A DNA stretch of 21,066 bases from Flavobacteriaceae bacterium (lineage in GTDB: Bacteria; Bacteroidota; Bacteroidia; Flavobacteriales; Flavobacteriaceae), in assembly GCA_030694835.1 (NCBI GenBank), contig JAUYUF010000093.1, positions 1 to 21,066 of the forward strand, written 5' to 3'. Shown piece after piece: positions 8,157 through 15,358 of this stretch. The translations under genes and the position numbers were made by a program. Under the pieces are notes generated by a model. That model was not told where the DNA came from. It saw only the letters and a program-made list of their open reading frames with translations, and searched no databases. Position 1 is the first letter of the stretch. Each line of letters begins with the position of its first letter.

Positions 8157-8612
8157 TTATTTAATCATTGATTTTACGAAATCCCACAAAAAGAAACCTA
8201 AACCAATTGTTCCTAAAAGGAAGCTATAACTGATTCCAGCACTTACTAATTGTGATGAACTTGATTCTTCCATTAAAACTTTTCCTGTAACATCTACTAC
8301 TTGTGAGTTAGGTGATACAAAATAAGTAATAAGTAATAAGCCCACTAACACGCCAAGTCCAATTAAGGTTTTTTTAAGTTGTTCTGGATGTTGAATAAGG
8401 GTATATCCTGAAAAAAGAACAGCTATAACTGCGGTTAGTACTAATACGATTATTGAAAATATAATGAAAGGAGATACAACTGTACTTTGAAGTTCAGCTG
8501 ATGAAGTAATTTCTGCATCTCCAGAAATTACAATTCTTGCAAGGAAGAAAATGGCAACTAAACCAATTGCACCAACAACAATCATTAATATTTTTGAAAA
8601 TTTTTCGCTCAT
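8157..8612 (-). CDS. four-TM membrane protein inserted between exbB and exbD
   Basis: I do not recognise this 151-residue protein by name. It has four hydrophobic helices, at about 8-28, 46-68, 82-101 and 125-147. A periplasmic or cytosolic loop with a serine run (EESSSSQ) lies between the last two, and the C-terminus is FVKSMIK. It lies 9 bases after exbB and 5 bases before exbD. I remember a similar small membrane protein at this place in other Flavobacteriia. Position suggests a helper or regulatory subunit of the ExbB/ExbD complex. No catalytic motif is visible. Confidence 0.8.
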   Translation of the reverse strand: MSEKFSKILMIVVGAIGLVAIFFLARIVISGDAEITSSAELQSTVVSPFIIFSIIVLVLTAVIAVLFSGYTLIQHPEQLKKTLIGLGVLVGLLLITYFVSPNSQVVDVTGKVLMEESSSSQLVSAGISYSFLLGTIGLGFFLWDFVKSMIK

Positions 8613-8621
8613 AATAATCTC

Positions 8622-9374
8622 TTATTTTTTGTGTCTTATTAAAAGATCCACTAATAAAATAGAAGCATCTTCCATAGAGTTTACAATACTGTCAACCTTA
8701 GAAATGATGTAATTATAAAAAATTTGAAGGATAATAGCAACAACAAGACCAAATACGGTTGTTAATAACGCCACTTTAATACCTCCAGCAACTACTGTTG
8801 GAGAAATATCACCAGCTGCTTGAATTGAATCAAACGCGCTAATCATACCAATTACTGTTCCCATGAATCCTAACATTGGTGCTAATGCAATAAATAAAGA
8901 TAACCAAGAAATGTTTTTCTCTAATAATCCCATTTGAACTCCACCGTATCCAACAACTGCTTTTTCAGCTGCTTCTACACCTTCGTCCATTCTGTCTAAT
9001 CCTTGATAGAAAATAGATGCAACAGGACCTCTTGTATTTCTACAAACATCTTTTGCTGCTTCAACTCCACCAGAAGCTAATGCTTGTTCTACTTCACTTA
9101 CTAATTTTTTAGTATTAGTTGAAGACATGTTTAAATAAATAATTCTTTCAATAGCAATTGCTAATCCTAACACTAACGCTAGTAATACAATTCCCATAAA
9201 GAATGGTCCACCTTCAATAAAACGTTGTTTTAAAGCTTGGTGAAATGTTGGTTCAGCATCTGAAGTAGCTGCAACTTGTTCTGTAGTTTGCGCATCTTCT
9301 TGGGCAAACGTGTTCTGAGTTGTTCCTAAAAACAATAATCCAGTGATTGCTAGGATAGTAAATACTCTTTTCAT
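8622..9374 (-). CDS. exbB: MotA/TolQ/ExbB family proton-channel protein
   Basis: ExbB forms the pentameric inner-membrane channel around the ExbD helices and couples proton flow to work on TonB-dependent receptors. The 250 residues begin with a signal-peptide-like segment (cleavage possible after TFA, residue 24) and a Gln/Glu/Thr-rich stretch. Membrane helices follow at about 58-80, 155-180 and 195-225. The family signature LAPMLGFMGTVIGM (164-177) is clear. The N-terminal extension is a feature of Bacteroidota ExbBs. This is the first protein gene of exbB-orf-exbD-exbD, about 70 bases downstream of tRNA-Ser on the same strand. A weak -7-like TATATTTA (9408-9415) lies 33 bases upstream of the ATG. 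Confidence 0.93.
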   Translation of the reverse strand: MKRVFTILAITGLLFLGTTQNTFAQEDAQTTEQVAATSDAEPTFHQALKQRFIEGGPFFMGIVLLALVLGLAIAIERIIYLNMSSTNTKKLVSEVEQALASGGVEAAKDVCRNTRGPVASIFYQGLDRMDEGVEAAEKAVVGYGGVQMGLLEKNISWLSLFIALAPMLGFMGTVIGMISAFDSIQAAGDISPTVVAGGIKVALLTTVFGLVVAIILQIFYNYIISKVDSIVNSMEDASILLVDLLIRHKK

Positions 9375-9444
9375 TTTGTAATAATTAATTATTAATAGTT
9401 TACGGGTTAAATATAATATATTTTTTGCAATTACGACGCTTCTG

Positions 9445-9531
9445 CGGAGAGAAAGGGATTCGAACCCTTGTTACAATTTCTCATAAACACGCTTTCCAAG
9501 CGTGCGCCTTCAGCCACTCGGCCACCTCTCC
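9445..9531 (-). tRNA. tRNA-Ser(GGA)
   Basis: The - strand folds as a class II tRNA of 87 bases. The acceptor stem GGAGAGG pairs with TCTCTCC, with G7-U66 as a wobble, and G is the discriminator base. The D-arm contains GGCCGAGTGGCTGAAGG. The anticodon stem-loop CACGC-TTGGAAA-GCGTG gives anticodon GGA. A long variable arm and the T-arm AAGGG-TTCGAAT-CCCTT follow. CCA is not encoded. The GGA anticodon reads UCC and UCU serine codons. Confidence 0.97.
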
Positions 9532-9672
9532 AAGCAACCATTTTTGCGAGTGGCAAGTAACAAAAAATTGTTGAGTTGAAAAAATTTATTTTTATTTTAT
9601 TAATATTTCAATATGAGCTAGTTATCATACATTAATATTCATTAATAATTCAATAACAACTCTTATTTGGTG

Positions 9673-9689
9673 AAATATTCGGAATATTT
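9673..9689. repeat. perfect 8-bp inverted repeat with 1-base centre, AAATATTC-G-GAATATTT
   Basis: The palindrome lies 17 bases beyond the asparaginase stop, in the 175-base gap before tRNA-Ser. A 1-base centre is too tight for a hairpin unless the two inner pairs open, and the stem is nearly all A-T. It is therefore a poor terminator. It could be an operator or chance in AT-rich DNA. Confidence 0.35.
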
Positions 9690-9706
9690 TTAATCAGTTT
9701 TATAAA

Positions 9707-10735
9707 TTAATTAATCTCACCTCTTAATGATTTCATATATAATTCTCTAAATTGTTGCTCTGGAAGTTTTAATCCTAGTAAATACATCATTTTAGCTACT
9801 GCAGATTCTGTTGTTATATCATAACCGTTTATTAAACCTAACTCTTGTAGCTTTATACTTGTTTCATATTGGCCTAAAATAACACTTCCTCCAATACACT
9901 GAGTAACATCTACTATATGTATCCCTTTTGATAGTGCATTTTGCAATAACTTTAAGAACCATTCAGTTGTAGGGGCATTTCCAGAACCATATGTTTCTAG
10001 TATCACTCCTTTTAGTCCTTTTGTATTTAAAATACTCTCCACTACATTTTGAGTAATCCCAGGAAATATTTTAATAATAACAATGTTATTATTTAGTTTT
10101 TTTCTGACTATTAACTTATCTATACTAACTTTTTTCAACAATAAATCATGATTAAATTTTAAATGTACACCACTTTCTGCAAGTGCCGGATAATTTGGCG
10201 ATGTAAAAGCCTCAAAATGTTCCGAATTAATTTTAGTAGTTCTATTTGCTCTATATAATTTATACTCAAAATAAAGACAAACTTCAGATATGATTGGTTT
10301 TCCATTAATTTGTGAGGACGCAATTTGAATAGAAGTGATTAAATTTTCTTTAGCATCAGTACGCAAATCACCTATTGGCAATTGAGATCCTGTAAAAATA
10401 ATTGGTTTACTAAGATTCTCAAACATGAAACTAATAGCTGAAGCAGTATAAGACATTGTGTCAGAACCATGTAATACAACAAATCCATCAAAAGAATCAT
10501 AATTTTCTTCAATAATAGTGGCAATTTTCACCCAATCATCAGGATGAATATTTGAAGAATCTAATGGTTCATCAAATGAAATAGTATCAATTTTACAGTT
10601 AATAAGATTTAACTCTGGAATATTTTTTTTTAAATTATCAAAATCAAAAGCTTTAAGGACGTTCGTTTTATAATCTTTAACCATCCCAATAGTTCCGCCA
10701 GTGTATATTATTAGGATATGAGCTATTTTTGACAT
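9707..10735 (-). CDS. ansA: type I (cytosolic) L-asparaginase
   Basis: Asparaginase hydrolyses L-asparagine to aspartate and ammonia. The 342-residue protein has no signal peptide, which fits the cytosolic type I enzyme. The first catalytic threonine is in YTGGTIGM (T15). The second catalytic block is HGSDTMSYTASA (89-100), where most family members have HGTDT. S91 therefore replaces the usual threonine, with D92 retained. The following segment IIFTGSQLPIG and the TDAKENL block with K129 complete the site. It is a separate unit on the - strand, divergent from the zinc peptidase gene. A weak -7-like TACATTTA is at 10773-10780. Pairing with asnS in the genome suggests asparagine balance, but no shared regulation is visible. 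Confidence 0.93.
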   Translation of the reverse strand: MSKIAHILIIYTGGTIGMVKDYKTNVLKAFDFDNLKKNIPELNLINCKIDTISFDEPLDSSNIHPDDWVKIATIIEENYDSFDGFVVLHGSDTMSYTASAISFMFENLSKPIIFTGSQLPIGDLRTDAKENLITSIQIASSQINGKPIISEVCLYFEYKLYRANRTTKINSEHFEAFTSPNYPALAESGVHLKFNHDLLLKKVSIDKLIVRKKLNNNIVIIKIFPGITQNVVESILNTKGLKGVILETYGSGNAPTTEWFLKLLQNALSKGIHIVDVTQCIGGSVILGQYETSIKLQELGLINGYDITTESAVAKMMYLLGLKLPEQQFRELYMKSLRGEIN

Positions 10736-10807
10736 AATGTCTTACTTTAAAAAGTTGGAATAATTTATGATGTAAATGTATCAAATTATTTTAATTCGAA
10801 TTTTAAT

Positions 10808-10815
10808 TATATTTG
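10808..10815 (+). promoter_or_regulatory. -7 promoter element (TATATTTG) for the zinc metallopeptidase gene
   Basis: TATATTTG matches TAnnTTTG and ends 21 bases before the ATG at 10837. Its last three bases, TTG, are also the first codon of a longer open frame. Transcription starting a few bases later would exclude that codon, which argues for the ATG. Confidence 0.65.
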
Positions 10816-10836
10816 CTAAACTTAAACCCTTATTAT

Positions 10837-11514
10837 ATGATATTTGGATATGTTATTTTAGGACTGATTGCACTTGTTGGTGGCTTGGTTCAATGGAAAT
10901 TAAAAAGTAAATTTAAACAATACTCAAAGTTAACTTTGAGAAATGGATTATCTGGTAAAGAAATTGCTGAAAAAATGTTACATGACAATGGAATTTTTGA
11001 TGTGAAAGTAATTTCAGTTGCTGGACGATTAACAGATCATTACAACCCTTTAAATAAAACTGTTAATTTGAGCGAAGCTGTTTATTTAGAGCGCAATGCT
11101 GCTGCTGCTGCTGTTGCTGCTCATGAATGTGGACATGCAGTTCAACATGCAATTGGTTATGAGTGGTTACAGTTTCGATCAAAAATGGTTCCTATGGTTC
11201 AGGTTTCTGGTCGACTGGCACAGTGGGTTATTATTGCAGGAATTATATTGATTAATTCCTTCCCATTTTTATTACCAGTAGGAATTGTCTTATTTGCAGC
11301 CACAGTAATTTTCAGTTTTGTAACATTGCCTGTAGAATATGATGCAAGTAATAGAGCTTTAGCTTGGTTACACAATAAAAACATGTTATCTCAAGAAGAA
11401 CAAGCGGGTGCTAAAGATGCGCTAAGTTGGGCAGCAAGAACCTATGTGGTTGCGGCAGTTGGAGCATTAGTTACACTATTATATTATATAATGATTTATA
11501 TGAATAGAAGATAA
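10837..11514 (+). CDS. membrane-bound zinc metallopeptidase (YugP/Zn_peptidase_2 family)
   Basis: This 225-residue inner-membrane protein belongs to the neutral zinc metallopeptidase family related to Bacillus YugP. It has an N-terminal membrane helix (about 2-20), a soluble part, the HExxH zinc site in AAHECGHAVQHAIGYEWLQFR (H96, E97, H100), and helices at about 124-165 and near the C-terminus. The predicted active site is intact. Its substrates are unknown; membrane protein turnover is a guess. An upstream in-frame TTG at 10813 would add eight residues but lies in the promoter, so I use the ATG at 10837. A bidirectional terminator follows the stop. The GCTGCTGCTGCTGCTGTT run (11097-11114) encodes the alanine stretch before HExxH and is not an independent repeat. 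Confidence 0.9.
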   Translation: MIFGYVILGLIALVGGLVQWKLKSKFKQYSKLTLRNGLSGKEIAEKMLHDNGIFDVKVISVAGRLTDHYNPLNKTVNLSEAVYLERNAAAAAVAAHECGHAVQHAIGYEWLQFRSKMVPMVQVSGRLAQWVIIAGIILINSFPFLLPVGIVLFAATVIFSFVTLPVEYDASNRALAWLHNKNMLSQEEQAGAKDALSWAARTYVVAAVGALVTLLYYIMIYMNRR

Positions 11515-11533
11515 ATTTTCAATTTTTAAACAT

Positions 11534-11562
11534 AAAAAATCTCGCAATAGCGAGATTTTTTT
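11534..11562. terminator. bidirectional terminator between zinc peptidase and Lrp genes
   Basis: AAAAAATCTCGC (11534-11545), loop AATA and GCGAGATTTTTT (11550-11561) form a perfect 12-bp stem. There is an A-run on one side and a T-run on the other, so it can work for both convergent genes. The Lrp stop codon (11561-11563) overlaps the stem end. Confidence 0.88.
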
Positions 11563-12022
11563 ATATCTGTATTTGACGATGTATTTCTTGATCGAGGGAA
11601 ATAAAAGTTTCTGTTCTAGAAACGCCTTCAATGGCCTGAATTTTTTTATTCAATAATTCCATTAAATGCTCATTATCTTTACTAAGCACTTTTATGAAAA
11701 TTCCATAATTTCCAGTAGTATAATGACTTTCTATCACTTCAGGAATTTCTTTCAATTTTCTAAGAACTGATCTGTATTGATCTGATGAACTTAAATAAAT
11801 TCCAACAAATGCTAAAGTATTATAACCTAAGGTTTTGGAATTAAGAATAAATTTAGAACCATTAAAAAGCCCTGCTTCTTCTAATTTATTAAGTCTTTGA
11901 TGAATGGCAGCACCCGAAATTCCAATTTCACGGGAAATTTTTAATATCGGAGTGCGAGCATCTTCGGTTAAATGCCTAAGAATAATCTTATCAATCCCAT
12001 CAATATGTAACTCTTTACCCAT
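11561..12022 (-). CDS. Lrp/AsnC family transcriptional regulator
   Basis: This 153-residue DNA-binding regulator usually senses amino acids. The N-terminal winged helix-turn-helix (about 7-60) includes TPILKISREIGISGAAIHQRLNKLEEAG. The C-terminal ligand-binding RAM domain (about 66-145) includes YTTGNYGIFIKV (101-112), the usual effector-site region. It follows accC but is separated from it by a terminator. A weak -7-like TATATTTA at 12043-12050 lies 20 bases upstream of the ATG. Its targets are unknown. The asparaginase gene is nearby but not adjacent, so a link to asparagine is only a possibility. Confidence 0.92.
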   Translation of the reverse strand: MGKELHIDGIDKIILRHLTEDARTPILKISREIGISGAAIHQRLNKLEEAGLFNGSKFILNSKTLGYNTLAFVGIYLSSSDQYRSVLRKLKEIPEVIESHYTTGNYGIFIKVLSKDNEHLMELLNKKIQAIEGVSRTETFISLDQEIHRQIQI

Positions 12023-12050
12023 TAAATCTGTGAAATTATAAGTAAATATA

Positions 12051-12082
12051 AAAAAATAAAGGATATGTCAAGCCATATCCTT
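12051..12082 (-). terminator. Rho-independent terminator after accC
   Basis: On the - strand AAGGATATG, loop GCTTGA and CATATCCTT form a perfect 9-bp stem followed by TATTTTTT. It lies 27 bases after the accC stop and closes the fabH-accB-accC unit. Confidence 0.85.
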
Positions 12083-12108
12083 CATTTTTCTTTAAATATG
12101 AAATTAAA

Positions 12109-13449
12109 TTACTCTTCCATCTTAAATGACTCCATAAATTTAGTTGTGTAATTGCCAGCTAAATAGTCTGGATGATCCATTAACTGACGGTGAAAAGGTA
12201 TGGTAGTTTTAATTCCTTCGATAACAAACTCATCTAAAGCTCTTCTCATTTTATTAATGGCTTCTTCTCTTGTTTGCGCAGTTGTTATCAACTTAGCAAT
12301 CATTGAATCGTAGTTTGGCGGAATTGTATAATTGGAATAAACATGGGTATCAATTCGTATTCCATGACCTCCTGGAGCATGAAGTGTTGTAATTTTTCCA
12401 GGTGATGGTCTAAAATCATTATATGGATCTTCTGCATTTATTCTACATTCTATTGAATGTAAATTTGGAAAATAATTTTTTCCAGAAATTGGAATTCCTG
12501 CAGCTACTTTAATTTGCTCTCGGATTAAATCATAATCAATTACTTGTTCCGTAATTGGATGTTCTACTTGAATTCGTGTATTCATTTCCATAAAATAGAA
12601 ATTCTTGTGTTTATCAACCAAAAATTCTATGGTTCCAACACCTTCATAGCGAATATTTTCTACCGCTTTAACGGCAGCTTCTCCCATTTTTTTTCTCAAC
12701 TGCGGAGTCATAAATGGTGATGGAGTTTCTTCTGTTAATTTTTGATGACGACGTTGAATTGAGCAATCTCTTTCCGATAAATGACAAGCTGTCCCATATT
12801 GATCGCCCACCACCTGAATTTCAATGTGTCGTGGCTCTTCAATCAATTTTTCCAAATACATGCCATCATTTCCAAAGGAAGCTTTTGCCTCTTGCATAGC
12901 ACTTTCTAAAGCAGCTTTAAGATTTTCTTTTTTCCATACGGCGCGCATTCCTTTACCTCCCCCACCTGCTGTTGCTTTTAACATAACTGGATAACCTATT
13001 TCTTCCGCTAAGATTTCAGCTTGTTCATAGGATTCTAATAAACCTTCTGAACCTGGAATTACCGGAACTCCTGCCGCTACCATAGTAGCTTTAGCTGTTG
13101 CTTTATCTCCCATTTTGGCAATCATTTCAGGAGAAGCTCCAATAAATTTTATTTTATAATCTTCACAAAGTTTAGAAAATTTTGCATTTTCAGATAGAAA
13201 TCCATAACCAGGATGTATAGCATCTGCGTTAGTTATTTCAGCTGCCGCTAAAATATTAGACATCTTTAAATACGATAAAGAACTTGGTGGAGGTCCAATA
13301 CAAACAGCTTCATCAGCAAACTTAACATGCAAACTTTCGGCATCTGCTGTCGAATAAACAGCAACTGTTTTGATACCCATTTCTTTACAAGTACGGATAA
13401 TTCGCAAAGCTATTTCGCCCCTATTGGCAATTAATATTTTTTTAAACAT
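12109..13449 (-). CDS. accC: biotin carboxylase subunit of acetyl-CoA carboxylase
   Basis: AccC uses ATP and bicarbonate to carboxylate biotin on AccB, the first half-reaction of malonyl-CoA synthesis. The 446 residues match the family length of about 450. The N-terminal domain begins MFKKILIANRGEIALRII. The ATP-grasp glycine loop is TAGGGGKGMRA (160-170). The active-site block EMNTRIQVEHPITE spans 288-301, with the catalytic arginine at R292. The C-terminal domain is complete. It starts 21 bases after accB and is the last gene of fabH-accB-accC. The carboxyltransferase genes accA and accD are not in the window. A propionyl-CoA or other biotin carboxylase role is less likely because accB and fabH are adjacent. 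Confidence 0.96.
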   Translation of the reverse strand: MFKKILIANRGEIALRIIRTCKEMGIKTVAVYSTADAESLHVKFADEAVCIGPPPSSLSYLKMSNILAAAEITNADAIHPGYGFLSENAKFSKLCEDYKIKFIGASPEMIAKMGDKATAKATMVAAGVPVIPGSEGLLESYEQAEILAEEIGYPVMLKATAGGGGKGMRAVWKKENLKAALESAMQEAKASFGNDGMYLEKLIEEPRHIEIQVVGDQYGTACHLSERDCSIQRRHQKLTEETPSPFMTPQLRKKMGEAAVKAVENIRYEGVGTIEFLVDKHKNFYFMEMNTRIQVEHPITEQVIDYDLIREQIKVAAGIPISGKNYFPNLHSIECRINAEDPYNDFRPSPGKITTLHAPGGHGIRIDTHVYSNYTIPPNYDSMIAKLITTAQTREEAINKMRRALDEFVIEGIKTTIPFHRQLMDHPDYLAGNYTTKFMESFKMEE

Positions 13450-13470
13450 AATTTTTATATTTAAATGATA

Positions 13471-13956
13471 TTAAACTGGCTCAACTAAAAATAATGGTTG
13501 GCCAAATTCTACAGGAGTTATATCATCTACTAAAATTTTAACAATTTTACCAGAAACTTCTGATTCAATTTCATTGAATAATTTCATCGCTTCAATAATA
13601 CAAACCACTTTTCCTTTCTGTATCACATCCCCTACTTCAATAAAATTAGGTTTATCTGGCGATGGTTTTCTGTATAAAGTTCCGATAATTGGAGAAGTGA
13701 TTGTAATTAAATTTGAATCATCAGCTAAAGTCTCAGTAGATTTCACAACTGGAGTTTCAACATTTGGCATCATTTGATGAGAAAAAGATGTTTGAACTGG
13801 AAATTGTTGATAATGACCTGCTTGCATCATTGAAGAATCAATATATCCAGGACCAGTTTTAATAGTAATCTTAATGTCTTCCATCTCAAGTTTTACTTCG
13901 CTTGCTCCAGATTTAGCAACGAACTTAATTAAATTTTGAATTTCTTTTAAATCCAT
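13471..13956 (-). CDS. accB: biotin carboxyl carrier protein of acetyl-CoA carboxylase
   Basis: AccB carries the biotin that shuttles carboxylate between AccC and the carboxyltransferase. From the ATG at 13956 it has 161 residues. The N-terminal region is MDLKEIQNLIKFVAKSG. A linker rich in Gln, Met and Thr (about 44-82) follows. The C-terminal biotinyl domain (about 85-161) carries EAMKLFNEI, with K125 as the biotinylated lysine. A TTG at 13965 would add three residues (MRK), but the ATG gives the normal AccB start. It lies 24 bases downstream of fabH and 21 bases upstream of accC. Confidence 0.96.
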   Translation of the reverse strand: MDLKEIQNLIKFVAKSGASEVKLEMEDIKITIKTGPGYIDSSMMQAGHYQQFPVQTSFSHQMMPNVETPVVKSTETLADDSNLITITSPIIGTLYRKPSPDKPNFIEVGDVIQKGKVVCIIEAMKLFNEIESEVSGKIVKILVDDITPVEFGQPLFLVEPV

Positions 13957-13980
13957 TTTTCTCAAGTTTAAATTAGTTAT

Positions 13981-14979
13981 TTAGTTAGTATTATACGCCC
14001 ACGTTAAGTAGATTGCTCCCCAAGAGAAACCTCCACCAAAAGCGGCAAAAATTAATTTATCTCCTTTTTTTAATTGACTTTCGTAATCATTCAACAACAA
14101 AGGCAACGTTGCTGATGTTGTATTTCCATATTTTTGGATGTTCATCATAACTTTAGATTCATCCAAATCAAATCTTGATGCGGTTGCATCTATAATTCTT
14201 TTGTTAGCCTGATGTGCTACTAACCAATCAATTTCATCTTTTTCAAGTTGATTGCGGACTAATAATTTTTCGGCAGCATCGGCCATATTTGAAACGGCAT
14301 ATTTAAAAACCGTTTTCCCTTCTTGATGTACAAAATGTTTCTTTTGATCAATTGTTTCATGAGTTGGAGGATACAACGAACCTCCTGCTTCAACTTTAAG
14401 AAAATCTCTACCACTTCCGTCTGTTCTTAAATATTCATCAATTAAACCAAAACCTTCATTATTAGGTTCAAAAAGCACAGCTCCTGCTCCATCACCAAAA
14501 ATGATACATGTTTTTCTGTCGGTATAATCGATAAAAGAAGAATTCATATCTGAACCAATTAGTAAAACTTTTTTATACTTTCCTGATTCTATATAGGTAG
14601 AAGCCACTGACATTCCATATAAAAAACTGGAACAAGCTGATTCTAAATCAAATGAAAAAGCATTAGTAGCACCTATTTCTGTCGCCACAAATGCAGCGGT
14701 AGATGCTGCTTTCATATCTGGGGTTGCAGTTGCAATGATAACTAAATCTATTTCTTGTGGATTTAAATTACTTTTTGCAATTAAATCATTCCCAGCTCGA
14801 ATTGCCATAAAAGAAGATCCTTTTCCAGTTCCTTTTAAGATTCTTCTTTCTTTAATTCCAGTTCTTGTTAAAATCCAATCACTGGTAGTATCTACCATTT
14901 CTTCAAGAATTTCATTAGTCAAAACGTATTCTGGCAAATATTTTCCAACGGCAGTAATAGCGGCAGTAATCTTCTTCAT
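13981..14979 (-). CDS. fabH: beta-ketoacyl-ACP synthase III
   Basis: FabH condenses an acyl-CoA primer with malonyl-ACP to start fatty-acid synthesis. All three catalytic residues are seen: Cys116 in ESACSSFLYG, His256 in VAHQANKRI and Asn286 in YGNTTSATLP. The length of 332 residues and the C-terminal GGGFSWGAIYL are typical. In Flavobacteriia FabH often prefers branched primers, but specificity cannot be read here. It leads the unit fabH-accB-accC and is separated from rpmF by a terminator. No good TAnnTTTG is seen upstream, so its promoter is unresolved in the 172-base gap. Confidence 0.96.
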   Translation of the reverse strand: MKKITAAITAVGKYLPEYVLTNEILEEMVDTTSDWILTRTGIKERRILKGTGKGSSFMAIRAGNDLIAKSNLNPQEIDLVIIATATPDMKAASTAAFVATEIGATNAFSFDLESACSSFLYGMSVASTYIESGKYKKVLLIGSDMNSSFIDYTDRKTCIIFGDGAGAVLFEPNNEGFGLIDEYLRTDGSGRDFLKVEAGGSLYPPTHETIDQKKHFVHQEGKTVFKYAVSNMADAAEKLLVRNQLEKDEIDWLVAHQANKRIIDATASRFDLDESKVMMNIQKYGNTTSATLPLLLNDYESQLKKGDKLIFAAFGGGFSWGAIYLTWAYNTN

Positions 14980-15101
14980 TGATTGTTTTATATTATAAAA
15001 TTGTATTTAACTTCTCAATTTTAGGGTGGTCAAATTTCAGCATTTTTTTTCAAAAAATAGCTTTTTTTATCACTTTTTGCCTTTTTTTGATCATTTTAAA
15101 C

Positions 15102-15127
15102 AAAAAAACCTCCAAAACTGGAGGTTT
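15102..15127 (-). terminator. Rho-independent terminator after rpmF
   Basis: On the - strand AAACCTCC, loop AGTTTT and GGAGGTTT form an 8-bp stem with a continuing T-run (TTTTTTTG). It lies 24 bases after the rpmF stop, between rpmF and fabH. The T-rich stretch at 15045-15090 upstream of fabH holds no other gene. Confidence 0.87.
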
Positions 15128-15151
15128 ATAAAGTTTTAAAAAATAAACTTA

Positions 15152-15346
15152 TTATGCTGTTTTTTGTTCAGAATCAATTAAAATCTGACCTCTGTAAAAT
15201 AGTTTTCCTTCATGCCAATGTGCTCTGTGATATAAATGAGCTTCTCCTGTTGTAGGATCTATTGCAATTTGTGAAACTGTTGCTTTATAATGAGTTCTTC
15301 TTTTTCTTCCTCTTTGTTTCGAAATTTTTCTCTTAGGATGTGCCAT
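15152..15346 (-). CDS. rpmF: 50S ribosomal protein L32 (cysteine-free form)
   Basis: L32 is a small protein of the large ribosomal subunit. The 64 residues begin MAHPKRKISKQRGRKRRTHYK, the classic basic L32 N-terminus. The zinc-ribbon region of other bacteria has four cysteines. Here it reads IAIDPTTGEAHLYHRAHWHEG and contains none, so this is the zinc-independent form. It starts 12 bases after the YceD-like gene and is followed by a terminator. The pair is the common yceD-rpmF arrangement. Confidence 0.96.
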   Translation of the reverse strand: MAHPKRKISKQRGRKRRTHYKATVSQIAIDPTTGEAHLYHRAHWHEGKLFYRGQILIDSEQKTA

Positions 15347-15358
15347 CGTTATATTGTA

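Noticed and set aside
11097..11114. GCTGCTGCTGCTGCTGTT run resembling a trinucleotide repeat
   Set aside because: It encodes the alanine-rich helix just before the HExxH motif of the zinc peptidase and needs no separate explanation.
15045..15101. T-rich stretch upstream of fabH, considered as a terminator or regulatory RNA
   Set aside because: No hairpin with G-C pairs precedes the T-runs apart from the rpmF terminator already listed, and no conserved element is recognisable.
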